Shown here one piece after another: positions 1 through 4,921 of a DNA stretch of 5,446 bases (within the stretch, counting starts at the first letter, position 1; each line of letters opens with the position of its first letter). The stretch lies in contig CAZWVM010000219.1 in assembly GCA_964637705.1 (NCBI GenBank), positions 1 through 5,446 on the forward strand. The letters run 5' to 3'. The position numbers were made by a program, and so were the translations under genes. Below the pieces are notes generated by a model. It ran no database searches. It saw only the letters and a list, made by a program, of their open reading frames with translations, and was not told the origin of the DNA. The stretch comes from CAZWVM01 sp964637705 (GTDB taxonomy: Bacteria > UBA8481).

Positions 1-74
1 GCGCCCGTAGCTCAATTGGATAGAGCATCAGGCTTCGAACCTGAGGGCTGGGAGTTCAAGTCTCTCCGGGCGCA
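1..74 (+). tRNA. tRNA-Arg (anticodon UCG)
   Basis: A complete cloverleaf can be folded. The 7-bp acceptor stem (1-7 with 67-73) is perfect. The D-arm is GCTC/GAGC. The anticodon stem 28-32/40-44 has five Watson-Crick pairs closing the loop CTTCGAA, with anticodon TCG at 35-37, which decodes the arginine codon CGA. The T-arm is GGGAG/CTCTC with one G-U pair and loop TTCAAGT. The discriminator base is A74. The CCA end is not encoded, because C75 is followed by ATT, so it would be added post-transcriptionally. No intrinsic terminator is visible directly after it. The gene starts at the first base of the window, so its promoter is not visible. Confidence 0.97.
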
Positions 75-260
75 CATTCATCATAAATTCAACTAATAGA
101 ACGTAATTGATATTTGCATCTATTTGTTGTGTTATACATCATATCGATTTATCTAAACCAGTTTTACACCTATATATTGTGTTATTATCTAGTCAATTAC
201 ACTTTTCAACATCAACTGCAGACAATTTTCAAGTTTAATCAAATATGTTGTATTTTGGTA
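75..260. other. AT-rich intergenic island after the tRNA
   Basis: This stretch has no plausible coding region. A hand count over 81-300 gives 58 G or C in 220 bases (about 26%), in sharp contrast to the very GC-rich coding DNA that follows. It contains a pair of imperfect direct repeats and leads into a strong promoter, for which its 3' end could act as an UP-like element. It could be a plain AT-rich promoter/spacer region or the remnant of an insertion beside a tRNA gene. No integrase or attachment-site duplicate is visible, so insertion remains unsupported. Confidence 0.8.
120..185. repeat. Pair of 16-bp imperfect direct repeats, 50 bp apart
   Basis: Positions 120-135 (CTATTTGTTGTGTTAT) and 170-185 (CTATATATTGTGTTAT) match at 14 of 16 bases and share the uninterrupted 9-mer TTGTGTTAT. 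Their start-to-start distance is exactly 50 bp, close to five helical turns, which would place them on the same DNA face. They could be paired protein-binding sites. In a 26% G+C sequence, chance similarity is also possible. Confidence 0.35.
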
Positions 261-273
261 TTGACTTCAATAC
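258..273. promoter_or_regulatory. Palindrome over the -35 box (possible operator)
   Basis: GTATTG-ACTT-CAATAC is a perfect 6-bp inverted repeat with a 4-bp centre. It completely covers the -35 hexamer of the adjacent promoter (261-266). This position fits the binding site of a small dimeric repressor that would block RNA polymerase. No regulator gene is visible in the window, so the role is inferred from geometry alone. Part of the symmetry may be chance in AT-rich DNA. Confidence 0.35.
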
Positions 274-288
274 TCTCTAATGTATAAT
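261..288 (+). promoter_or_regulatory. Near-consensus sigma70 promoter for the structured RNA
   Basis: The -35 box TTGACT (261-266, 5 of 6 to consensus) and the -10 box TATAAT (283-288, perfect) are separated by 16 bp. The 20 bp upstream are AT-rich, as in an UP element. Transcription would start near 295, directly before a series of hairpins that end in an intrinsic terminator. It is the best housekeeping-type promoter in the window and suggests a strongly expressed transcript. Confidence 0.75.
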
Positions 289-294
289 CAACTC

Positions 295-406
295 ATCGAT
301 CACAACCCTTTCGCGGTTGGGGCTTAGAGGGGGGAACCTCTATGTCGCGCCCGATGCGGTGAGGTCATGGAAACATGACAGTCATCGCACCGGGCGTTTT
401 TCTTTT
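295..406 (+). ncRNA. Structured small RNA of unknown family
   Basis: The transcript predicted from the promoter at 261-288 would be about 110 nt with three hairpins. Hairpin 1 is CAACC (303-307) with GGTTG (315-319). Hairpin 2 is TAGAGG (325-330) with CCTCTA (337-342), closing a GGGGAA loop. Hairpin 3 is a long terminator stem from 348 to 396 with a GAAA tetraloop, followed by a T-rich tract. There is no convincing reading frame in it. The next gene starts 90 nt past the terminator and has its own possible promoter, so an independent RNA is more likely than a leader. Alternatively it could be an attenuator: GGGC (320-323) can pair with GCCC (349-352) and would compete with the terminator base, but that pairing is short. 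I do not recognise SRP RNA, 6S RNA, tmRNA, RNase P RNA or a known riboswitch core. The 5' end is inferred. Confidence 0.6.
348..406 (+). terminator. Rho-independent terminator with 21-bp stem
   Basis: The lower stem pairs 348-362 with 382-396: 15 positions including one A-C mismatch (354/390) and one G-U pair (359/385), with six uninterrupted G-C pairs at its base. A small internal loop (G363 opposite A380-G381) is followed by the perfect 6-bp stem GTCATG/CATGAC and the tetraloop GAAA (370-373). The tract TTTTTCTTTT (397-406) follows immediately. The stem is longer than a simple terminator needs, so it may also be a functional domain of the RNA. Confidence 0.9.
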
Positions 407-438
407 AACGGACCGCGACTCTTCCCCCGCGTTTTCTC

Positions 439-466
439 GAACCTTTTTCGCTTCCATCCCGTCTAA
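439..466 (+). promoter_or_regulatory. Possible ECF-sigma promoter of the lipoprotein gene
   Basis: GAAC at 439-442 followed by CTTTTT, then CGTC at 460-463 within CGTCTAA, spaced by 17 bp, resembles the GAAC...CGTC arrangement recognised by many extracytoplasmic-function sigma factors. A start near 470 would give a leader of about 27 nt before the ATG at 497. No sigma70-like boxes of comparable quality are seen between the upstream terminator and this gene. The motif is short, so this is a hypothesis. Confidence 0.35.
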
Positions 467-483
467 CGGATCAAGGAAATCAC

Positions 484-490
484 GGGGAGG
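484..490 (+). promoter_or_regulatory. Shine-Dalgarno sequence that fixes the lipoprotein start
   Basis: GGGGAGG lies 6 nt before ATG 497 and 9 nt before the next codon, ATG 500. A TTG in the same frame at 491 abuts the site directly and is too close to be used. ATG 497 is therefore the preferred start, with ATG 500 possible. Confidence 0.8.
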
Positions 491-496
491 TTGTCC

Positions 497-814
497 ATGA
501 TGCGGAACCGGTTGTTCGGATTCGGACTCGCGGCGATCCTCGTTCTCGTCGGCTGTTCACCACTGCTCGCACGGGAGACCCCGCGGTCCGTGAGTATCCT
601 CGAAGGCGTGCTTGCTCCCACCGTCGAGTCCGGCGGTTGGTTGCTCGAGTGCGGAGAAAAGACCTACCTGCTCCTGGGCGCCCGTTCCCACGAAAAGGAG
701 CCGTGGTTCAGGGCTGGCGCCGCCGTCGTCGTTACGGGGCGCGAGGAACCGGAGACGGCCACGATCCACATGCAGGGCATTCCGTTCCGGGTTGAGCGCA
801 TGCGCCCGCGATGA
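497..814 (+). CDS. Small secreted lipoprotein, hypothetical, OB-fold-like
   Basis: A 105-residue protein. Residues 1-20 form a signal peptide: Arg3 and Arg5, a hydrophobic core and the lipobox LVGC ending in Cys20, the expected lipidation site. Ser at +2 favours outer-membrane sorting. The mature part (about 85 residues) alternates short beta-strand-like segments with glycine turns: EGVLAPTVESGGWLLECG, then TYLLLGA, GAAVVVTGR, and a final TIHMQGIPFRVERM. This spacing resembles small OB-fold or beta-barrel lipoproteins in which a 'G-x-x-V-x-V-T-G' strand is followed by a closing strand. I do not recognise a specific family. Cys52 is the only other cysteine. The gene has a good Shine-Dalgarno site and a possible ECF-type promoter. 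It is convergent with the operon on the other strand, 30 bp from its end, so no functional link is implied. Confidence 0.85.
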   Translation: MMRNRLFGFGLAAILVLVGCSPLLARETPRSVSILEGVLAPTVESGGWLLECGEKTYLLLGARSHEKEPWFRAGAAVVVTGREEPETATIHMQGIPFRVERMRPR

Positions 815-827
815 TTCCCGTCGCGGG
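805..827. terminator. Hairpin between convergent genes, without U tract
   Basis: CCCGCGA (805-811) and TCGCGGG (821-827) form a perfect 7-bp stem around a 9-nt loop. The stop codon of the lipoprotein gene (812-814) lies in the loop, and the minus-strand operon ends 17 bp to the right. No run of T follows on either strand, so this is not a classical intrinsic terminator. It could serve as a bidirectional transcript-end or RNA-stabilising hairpin. Confidence 0.4.
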
Positions 828-844
828 ATCCGTATTCTGGCGCC

Positions 845-1954
845 TCAGGGCACTCTCGTCCCGTTGCGGTAGGTCACGCTCTGCCCGTTCTCCAGGGTGA
901 CCGTGGCATCGGGCTGGCCGTTCGGCGCCACTCGAACCGTGCCGCCTTCGTTCTTCACCACCACGCTCCCGTCCGGATTCGCCGTCACCGTGAAGGAGCC
1001 CGACTGCGACGTCGCCGTCACCTGTTCCGTCGAGAGAAGAACCGAGCCCTCCCCGGGTCGCACCGATGTGCGCGCCGATCCGTTACGCAGATACAGGCTC
1101 ACCTGTTCGTTCGCACGTCCCGTCCCCGAGGATTGCCGCTCGAGCCGGGTGATCCGAGCCGTCGAGGCCGACGAGAGCTCGATCTGCGCGCGGTCGAAGG
1201 CGAGCGAGGCTCCTCCACCGGGATCCGTCCGGATCTCCGATCCCACGCGCAATGACGCTCCGGGAGGCGCAGGCGCGCCGTTCACGTTGACCGCTCCGCC
1301 CGCATTCACGAGCCGCCCCTCCGCCATCTCGATCGTCATCGCGTCTTCCGGCAGGTCCGGCGGATTCGCAAGCTGGGCCCCGTTGTAAACCGGGATATCG
1401 CGATAATCGGCCGGCGGTTCCAGGCCGGGCGGGACCGACATCATGCCGGCCGGGTCGCCCGCCGGAGAGAAAGGCGCGTCGGAACCGGGCATCGGCATGG
1501 CCCCGGTCGCCGGGGATCCGGGGGATGCGAGGTTCGTCGCCGGTATCGATCCCTGGGGCGCGGTCTGACGAGGCGTCGCCTGCGGGACATACACGTTGCC
1601 CGGGCCGGTCACGATGCCGTTCTGGGGAACGGGTTCGGAGGGAACGAGGACCGGCGGCAGGAATCCCTCCGCCATCGGCGCGTCGATCGAGGTGGACACG
1701 GCGTCGAGAGCACCGGGTGCCGCCGGCGCCGGAGCGACAGCCGCCAGACCGGGCGGCGGCACGATGACCGTGATCTCCGACGGGCGCGTCAAAGTATACG
1801 TGAGCACGGCGGCCAGGATCACGCCGCCGGCGCCCAGGGCCGCCGGCAACCACGTCGGAGCCCCCGTGCCGTCCTCCTCGAATACCTCGTCCCCGGGCAC
1901 GTCCACACCCGTCTCCTCGTCCCTCCGCTTCAGCGCCTCGTGGATGATGCTCAC
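845..1954 (-). CDS. GspB-like N-terminus fused to a FecR-like domain, single-pass
   Basis: A 369-residue protein read from GTG 1954. That start overlaps the TGA of the upstream ATPase gene (GTGA) and has CGAGG 8 nt before it. An in-frame ATG further upstream (2002) would add 16 residues but bury 52 nt in the other gene. Residues 2-11 (SIIHEALKRR) match the cytoplasmic 'S-x-I-x-x-A-L-x-K/R' start of GspB/ExeB-type proteins. A transmembrane segment at 35-56 (WLPAALGAGG...) is followed by a Pro/Ala/Gly-rich periplasmic linker to about 212. Residues 213-369 look like a FecR domain: EGRLVNAGGAVNVNG, then 'G-A-S-L-R-V-G-S-E-I-R-T-D' and 'G-A-S-L-A-F-D-R-A-Q-I-E-L', followed by repeated beta strands to the C-terminus. 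There are no cysteines. FecR-like domains act as anti-sigma/sensor or extracellular beta-sandwich modules; no sigma gene adjoins here. Its place right after a GspA ATPase suggests it is that ATPase's partner, replacing the usual GspB C-terminal part. Confidence 0.85.
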   Translation of the reverse strand: MSIIHEALKRRDEETGVDVPGDEVFEEDGTGAPTWLPAALGAGGVILAAVLTYTLTRPSEITVIVPPPGLAAVAPAPAAPGALDAVSTSIDAPMAEGFLPPVLVPSEPVPQNGIVTGPGNVYVPQATPRQTAPQGSIPATNLASPGSPATGAMPMPGSDAPFSPAGDPAGMMSVPPGLEPPADYRDIPVYNGAQLANPPDLPEDAMTIEMAEGRLVNAGGAVNVNGAPAPPGASLRVGSEIRTDPGGGASLAFDRAQIELSSASTARITRLERQSSGTGRANEQVSLYLRNGSARTSVRPGEGSVLLSTEQVTATSQSGSFTVTANPDGSVVVKNEGGTVRVAPNGQPDATVTLENGQSVTYRNGTRVP

Positions 1955-3657
1955 GATGAGAGCCTCGGGTAGCCCGGATGGGCTCGCGCGACGAGCGCGC
2001 ACCAGGTGAGGGGTCCTATGATGCCGTCCGCGGGAAGGCCGCTCGCGCGCTGGAACTGCAGGATGGCGGCACGATCCGCGCGGACGGTTCCGGGCGGGCG
2101 ACGAAGAGCCGCGGCAAGGAGGCGGGGAAGACGCGGGTCCCCGACCGGATCCGTCGGCAGGGTCCAGTGGGCCGGGAGAGGGATACGCGCGTTAACGAGG
2201 AGCAGCTCGTTCTGCGCCGCGCGCGCCACCTCGACCTGCCGCGCCGGGTTCGCGCGCGCGTCAGCCTGGGGATCCATGAAGGTGAAACGCGCGGTCGAGG
2301 CGCCGACGAGAGCCCTCTCGCGCCCGCCCTCCGCGACGAGCGCCGGCAGGTCGATCCGCGCCAGCGTGGCCAGATCCGTGACGAGCGGCACGGCCGTCAT
2401 GCCGGCCGCCTCGAGTGTCGCGGCGTCGGGCCGCCCGGGCAGACCCCACAGCCGGAGAATCTCGTGGAACGCCGGGGCGGAACTCGCCGGCCCCGCCGCC
2501 CGAGCCTCGCCGACGATCTGGGCGAGCGTCGTGCCGGATGACAGAGTCGAAGCCGCGGGTGGTTCGTTCGCCGCGGGGACCGCAGGCTCGACGGACACAG
2601 GTGCCGCAGGCGCGGGTGTCGCTGACACGGGTGTCGCTGACACGGGTGTCGGAACGGCCGCCGTTCCCTCCGCGCCGCGGTCCTTCCGCGTCGCGAGCCC
2701 GACGAAGAGGACGATCGCGGCGATCGTCGTGGCCGCGATCAAAGGCCTCCAATCGGCGCGCCTCCCGGCCGGGAACCACGTCTTGCCGCCCTTGTGCGGA
2801 GCGGGGGCGAACGCCGGCGCCTCCGGCGCGACCGAGCTCTTCGCCGCCGGTCCCTCGTGATCCTCGATCGCTCTCAACGCCAATTCCCCGTCCACGACCT
2901 TCGTCTGCGTCGCGTAGGCGGCGAGCAGGCACTTGTCGCAGATGATGTTGATGAGACGCGGAGTGCCGCGGGTGTACTTCGCGATCGCCTCCACCGCGGC
3001 CGGCTGGAACTCCACGCACTTCTCGTTCCCCGCCACCTGCAGTCGGTGCTTGATGTAGCGGGGGATCTCGTCGCGGTCCAGGGGCGTGATGTGATAACGC
3101 ACCGCGATCCTCTGCCGGAGTTGCTCCATCTTCGGCATCTTCAGGACCTCGTTCAGCTCGGGTTGGCCCACGAGAATGATCTGCAGGAGCTTCTCCTGCT
3201 CGGTCTCGAGGTTGGAGAGCATCCGGATCGACTCCAGGACCTCGTGCTCGAGGTTCTGCGCCTCGTCGACGATCACGGCCACGTTGGCGCCCGCGCGGGC
3301 CTGCTCGATGAGGTAGATGTTGAGGGCATCGAGAAGCGCCTTCTGCGTCGGGTTCTTCGTCTTGGTCTCGACGTTGAGGTCGTCGAGGATCGCGTGGAGC
3401 AGTTCGACCTTGGAGAGCCCGGGATTGAGGATGACCGCGGTCTTGGTCTCCGTATCGAGCTGGTTGAGGAGCGACCGGCAGAGCGTGGTCTTGCCCGTGC
3501 CGATCTCGCCCGTGATGACGATGAAGCCCTTCTTCTCCTTGATCCCGTACACCAGCGATGCGAGCGCCTCCTCGTACCGGTGCGACTTGTAGAGATAGCG
3601 CGTGTCCGGCGTCATCCGGAAGGGCTCGTCGAGGAGGCCGAAGTAATCCTTGTACAC
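1951..3657 (-). CDS. gspA: GspA/ExeA-type AAA ATPase with peptidoglycan-binding domain
   Basis: A 568-residue protein with the full GspA/ExeA layout. The N-terminus YKDYFGLLDEPF...TPDTRYLY is the family signature. The AAA domain covers about 1-270: Walker A GEIGTGKT (50-57), Walker B VIVDEAQN with Asp131-Glu132, arginine-finger candidates in EQLRQRI (Arg181/Arg183), and a sensor-2-like GTPRLIN with Arg234. A transmembrane helix at about 303-322 is followed by a Pro/Ala/Ser linker containing a VSATP duplication. Residues about 373-500 resemble the C39-like region of ExeA (ILRLWGL...); they contain no cysteine, so they are non-catalytic. Residues about 509-560 form a peptidoglycan-binding helical domain ending in ILQFQRASGLPADGIIGPLT. 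In known systems GspA hydrolyses ATP in the cytoplasm and binds peptidoglycan in the periplasm to help secretin assembly through the wall. Start is GTG, with GGGAAAGG 8 nt upstream. It is the middle gene of the operon. Related ATPases also occur in MSHA pilus and exosortase clusters, so the exact pathway is open. Confidence 0.92.
   Translation of the reverse strand: MYKDYFGLLDEPFRMTPDTRYLYKSHRYEEALASLVYGIKEKKGFIVITGEIGTGKTTLCRSLLNQLDTETKTAVILNPGLSKVELLHAILDDLNVETKTKNPTQKALLDALNIYLIEQARAGANVAVIVDEAQNLEHEVLESIRMLSNLETEQEKLLQIILVGQPELNEVLKMPKMEQLRQRIAVRYHITPLDRDEIPRYIKHRLQVAGNEKCVEFQPAAVEAIAKYTRGTPRLINIICDKCLLAAYATQTKVVDGELALRAIEDHEGPAAKSSVAPEAPAFAPAPHKGGKTWFPAGRRADWRPLIAATTIAAIVLFVGLATRKDRGAEGTAAVPTPVSATPVSATPAPAAPVSVEPAVPAANEPPAASTLSSGTTLAQIVGEARAAGPASSAPAFHEILRLWGLPGRPDAATLEAAGMTAVPLVTDLATLARIDLPALVAEGGRERALVGASTARFTFMDPQADARANPARQVEVARAAQNELLLVNARIPLPAHWTLPTDPVGDPRLPRLLAAALRRPPGTVRADRAAILQFQRASGLPADGIIGPLTWCALVARAHPGYPRLSS
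1955..1967 (-). promoter_or_regulatory. Ribosome binding site deciding the GspB-like start
   Basis: Read on the minus strand, CGAGG (1963-1967) precedes the GTG at 1954 by 8 nt and lies inside the end of the GspA-like gene. Together with the GTGA stop/start overlap, it indicates translational coupling of the two proteins, probably giving near-equal amounts. Confidence 0.65.
2614..2650 (-). repeat. 15-bp tandem repeat encoding VSATP in the GspA linker
   Basis: Two perfect 15-bp units (2614-2628 and 2629-2643, GGGTGTCGCTGACAC on the plus strand) and a 7-bp partial third copy encode consecutive VSATP pentapeptides (residues 339-348). Each unit contains the inverted repeat GTGTC-GCT-GACAC. DNA-level identity of the copies points to recent duplication by slippage in a flexible periplasmic linker, where length change is probably tolerated. 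Confidence 0.85.
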
Positions 3658-3665
3658 GGTTAAAG

Positions 3666-3673
3666 CCTTTCCC
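3666..3673 (-). promoter_or_regulatory. Ribosome binding site of the GspA-like gene
   Basis: GGGAAAGG on the minus strand ends 8 nt before the GTG at 3657 and sits wholly in the 19-bp gap after the MinD-like gene. It supports the GTG start that gives the family-typical YKDYFGL N-terminus. Confidence 0.7.
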
Positions 3674-3676
3674 GGG

Positions 3677-4867
3677 TCACGATAGACCCGCGGCGCCGCG
3701 GGCGCCGAAGAGCCTTCTCAGGTAGGACCCGAAGGAGAAGTAGTTGCGCTCGATTTCGAAATCGTTGTTGTCCTCCACGCGCTGGGCGATGTTGCGGATC
3801 CAGTGCGCGGCGTCGCATTCGGGAAAGCGCCGCAGGAAGGGCGCCGAGTCCTTCACGGCGCGCACGACGCAGGCATCCTGCAGCACGGGCCCGAGGAAGG
3901 CGATCTCGATCCCCAGTTCCCGCCGCGCCTCCTCCCTCATCTTCCGCGCGACCTCCAGCGCCTCATTGAAGTCCTCCGCCCGGTTCACGATGAGCTTCGG
4001 GCGGAAGGCGTCCAGCACCGTGCGGAGGCTCTTGTATTCCACGAGGTGCCCCGACCTCTGGATCTCGGACAGGAGCCCCGGCACGCTCGGGATTTCCATC
4101 GCTCCCCGCTCCAACCGGTCCAGGCCCTCCAATACCATCGGCATCTCCGCCGACTCCTGCCTCAGCTTCCTCAGGAGCGTCGCGCGGATGAAGAGGAAGG
4201 AGTCGCGCATCGCCGTCGGCTCGGGATTCGTGACGACGAGCCCCGAGTTCACCATGGAGAAGAAATCGAGAACCTCGAAGTGCACCGAGGCGCCGAGATC
4301 CAGGACGACGAAGCGGGACTGGAGCGCGCGGAGGTTGCGGAGAAACTTGCGGCGCTGCTGATACTGGAGGTTGGAGAGCGTCATCGAGGGCGTGGCGGCG
4401 CCGGACAGGAAGTTGAGGCCGGTGACGCCCGTCGAGGAGACGGCATCGGAGAGGGACCCGATGCGCCGCGCGACGAAGTCATCGATCGTGCGCGACTGGT
4501 GGGCGCCGAGGATGATGTCGGCGTTGGGGAGCCCGAAGTCGCAGTCGACGAGGATGACGGTGTCGTCGGATCCCTTCTCGCGGAGCCGGTCGGCGAGCGC
4601 GATGGAGAGATTGACGGCGACGTTGGTCTTGCCGACTCCGCCCTTGCCGCTGGCGATGGGGATGAGGCGCGTCTGGAGCACCGCGTCCCCGGGCTCGGCC
4701 TCATCCTCGGGCCCCTCGAGAACGGGCGCCGACTCGAGCGCGGCCGCGGCGGGGTCCGACTCCTCCGCCCTCCGCCCGGTGCGCGCCGGGGTGACGGGCC
4801 TCGGCATCTCGAAGACGTTCCTCGAAGGGGCCTCGATCCGCTGCAACAGCTCCAGGATCTTGCTCAC
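3677..4867 (-). CDS. MinD/FlhG-like ParA-family ATPase with N-terminal extension
   Basis: A 396-residue cytoplasmic ATPase. The deviant Walker A is SGKGGVGKT (73-81) with signature Lys75 and Lys80. The switch I region is ILVDCDFGLPNAD with Asp108/Asp110. A Walker B-like strand RFVVLDLGA has Asp190. TNPEPTAMRDS (213-223) matches the 'PEPT-A' loop typical of MinD/FlhG. About 65 residues precede the P-loop: an amphipathic start SKILELLQRIEA, then an acidic, Ala/Pro-rich linker. The C-terminus SYLRRLFGARG (381-391) resembles the MinD membrane-targeting helix. Compared with MinD (about 270 residues) it is longer because of the N-terminal part and extra sequence around 235-285. Start is GTG; an in-frame TAG lies only 9 nt further upstream and no Shine-Dalgarno is visible, which fits a leaderless message. 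It is the first gene of the operon with the GspA- and GspB-like genes. Likely role: ATP-dependent positioning or regulation of that envelope complex (inference). FlhG is an alternative label, but no flagellar genes are visible. Confidence 0.88.
   Translation of the reverse strand: MSKILELLQRIEAPSRNVFEMPRPVTPARTGRRAEESDPAAAALESAPVLEGPEDEAEPGDAVLQTRLIPIASGKGGVGKTNVAVNLSIALADRLREKGSDDTVILVDCDFGLPNADIILGAHQSRTIDDFVARRIGSLSDAVSSTGVTGLNFLSGAATPSMTLSNLQYQQRRKFLRNLRALQSRFVVLDLGASVHFEVLDFFSMVNSGLVVTNPEPTAMRDSFLFIRATLLRKLRQESAEMPMVLEGLDRLERGAMEIPSVPGLLSEIQRSGHLVEYKSLRTVLDAFRPKLIVNRAEDFNEALEVARKMREEARRELGIEIAFLGPVLQDACVVRAVKDSAPFLRRFPECDAAHWIRNIAQRVEDNNDFEIERNYFSFGSYLRRLFGARGAAGLS
3687..3706. repeat. 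GC palindrome at the end of the MinD-like gene
   Basis: CCCGCGGCGCCGCGGG (3687-3702) is a perfect 16-bp palindrome, and the overlapping GGCGCC-GCG-GGCGCC (3692-3706) can form a 6-bp hairpin in the mRNA. It encodes part of the C-terminal LFGARGAAG and lies about 30 nt before the start of the GspA-like gene. It may affect relative expression, but codon bias in GC-rich DNA easily creates such symmetry. Confidence 0.5.
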
Positions 4868-4873
4868 GGCGGG

Positions 4874-4902
4874 ATTCTACGGGGTCCGCCGCGGAAAGGG
4901 AA
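4874..4902 (-). promoter_or_regulatory. Putative leaderless promoter of the MinD-GspA-GspB operon
   Basis: On the minus strand TAGAAT (4874-4879) matches the -10 consensus at 5 of 6 positions and ends 6 nt before the GTG start at 4867. TTCCCT (4897-4902) is a weak -35 at 17 bp. Transcription would start on or next to the GTG, which would explain the lack of a Shine-Dalgarno sequence. Confidence 0.45.
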
Positions 4903-4921
4903 TCCGCGAGATGGATAACGG

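Noticed and set aside
107..139. Second promoter in the AT island (TTGATA with TATACA)
   Set aside because: The spacing of about 20 bp is too long and AT-rich DNA produces such matches by chance.
66..396. Attachment-site duplication: CCGGGCG at 66-72 in the tRNA and at 390-396 in the terminator
   Set aside because: Only 7 bp are shared, and the second copy is explained by the terminator stem. No integrase is visible.
295..406. SRP (4.5S) RNA, 6S RNA or a known riboswitch
   Set aside because: The SRP apical signature (GGUCAGG with AGCAG opposite), the large 6S bubble and known riboswitch cores are not present; the GAAA hairpin alone is not diagnostic.
1955..2002. Upstream ATG start (2002) for the GspB-like protein
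   Set aside because: It would create a 52-nt overlap and add 16 residues before the family-typical S-I-I-H-E-A-L start. The GTG at 1954 has a ribosome binding site and the GTGA overlap.
3677..4867. Bacterial tyrosine kinase (Wzc/CpsD type) for the MinD-like protein
   Set aside because: The N-terminus is similar to that group, but the P-loop is the MinD/ParA deviant form (KGGVGKT), the PEPT loop is of MinD/FlhG type and there is no C-terminal tyrosine cluster.
2006..4918. Long plus-strand open frames opposite the GspA- and MinD-like genes (for example 2006-2860, 2794-3663, 3803-4918)
   Set aside because: They are mirror images of GC-rich coding sequence. Their translations are Arg/Ala/Gly/Leu-rich low-complexity with no recognisable domain, whereas the minus-strand frames show clear ATPase motifs.
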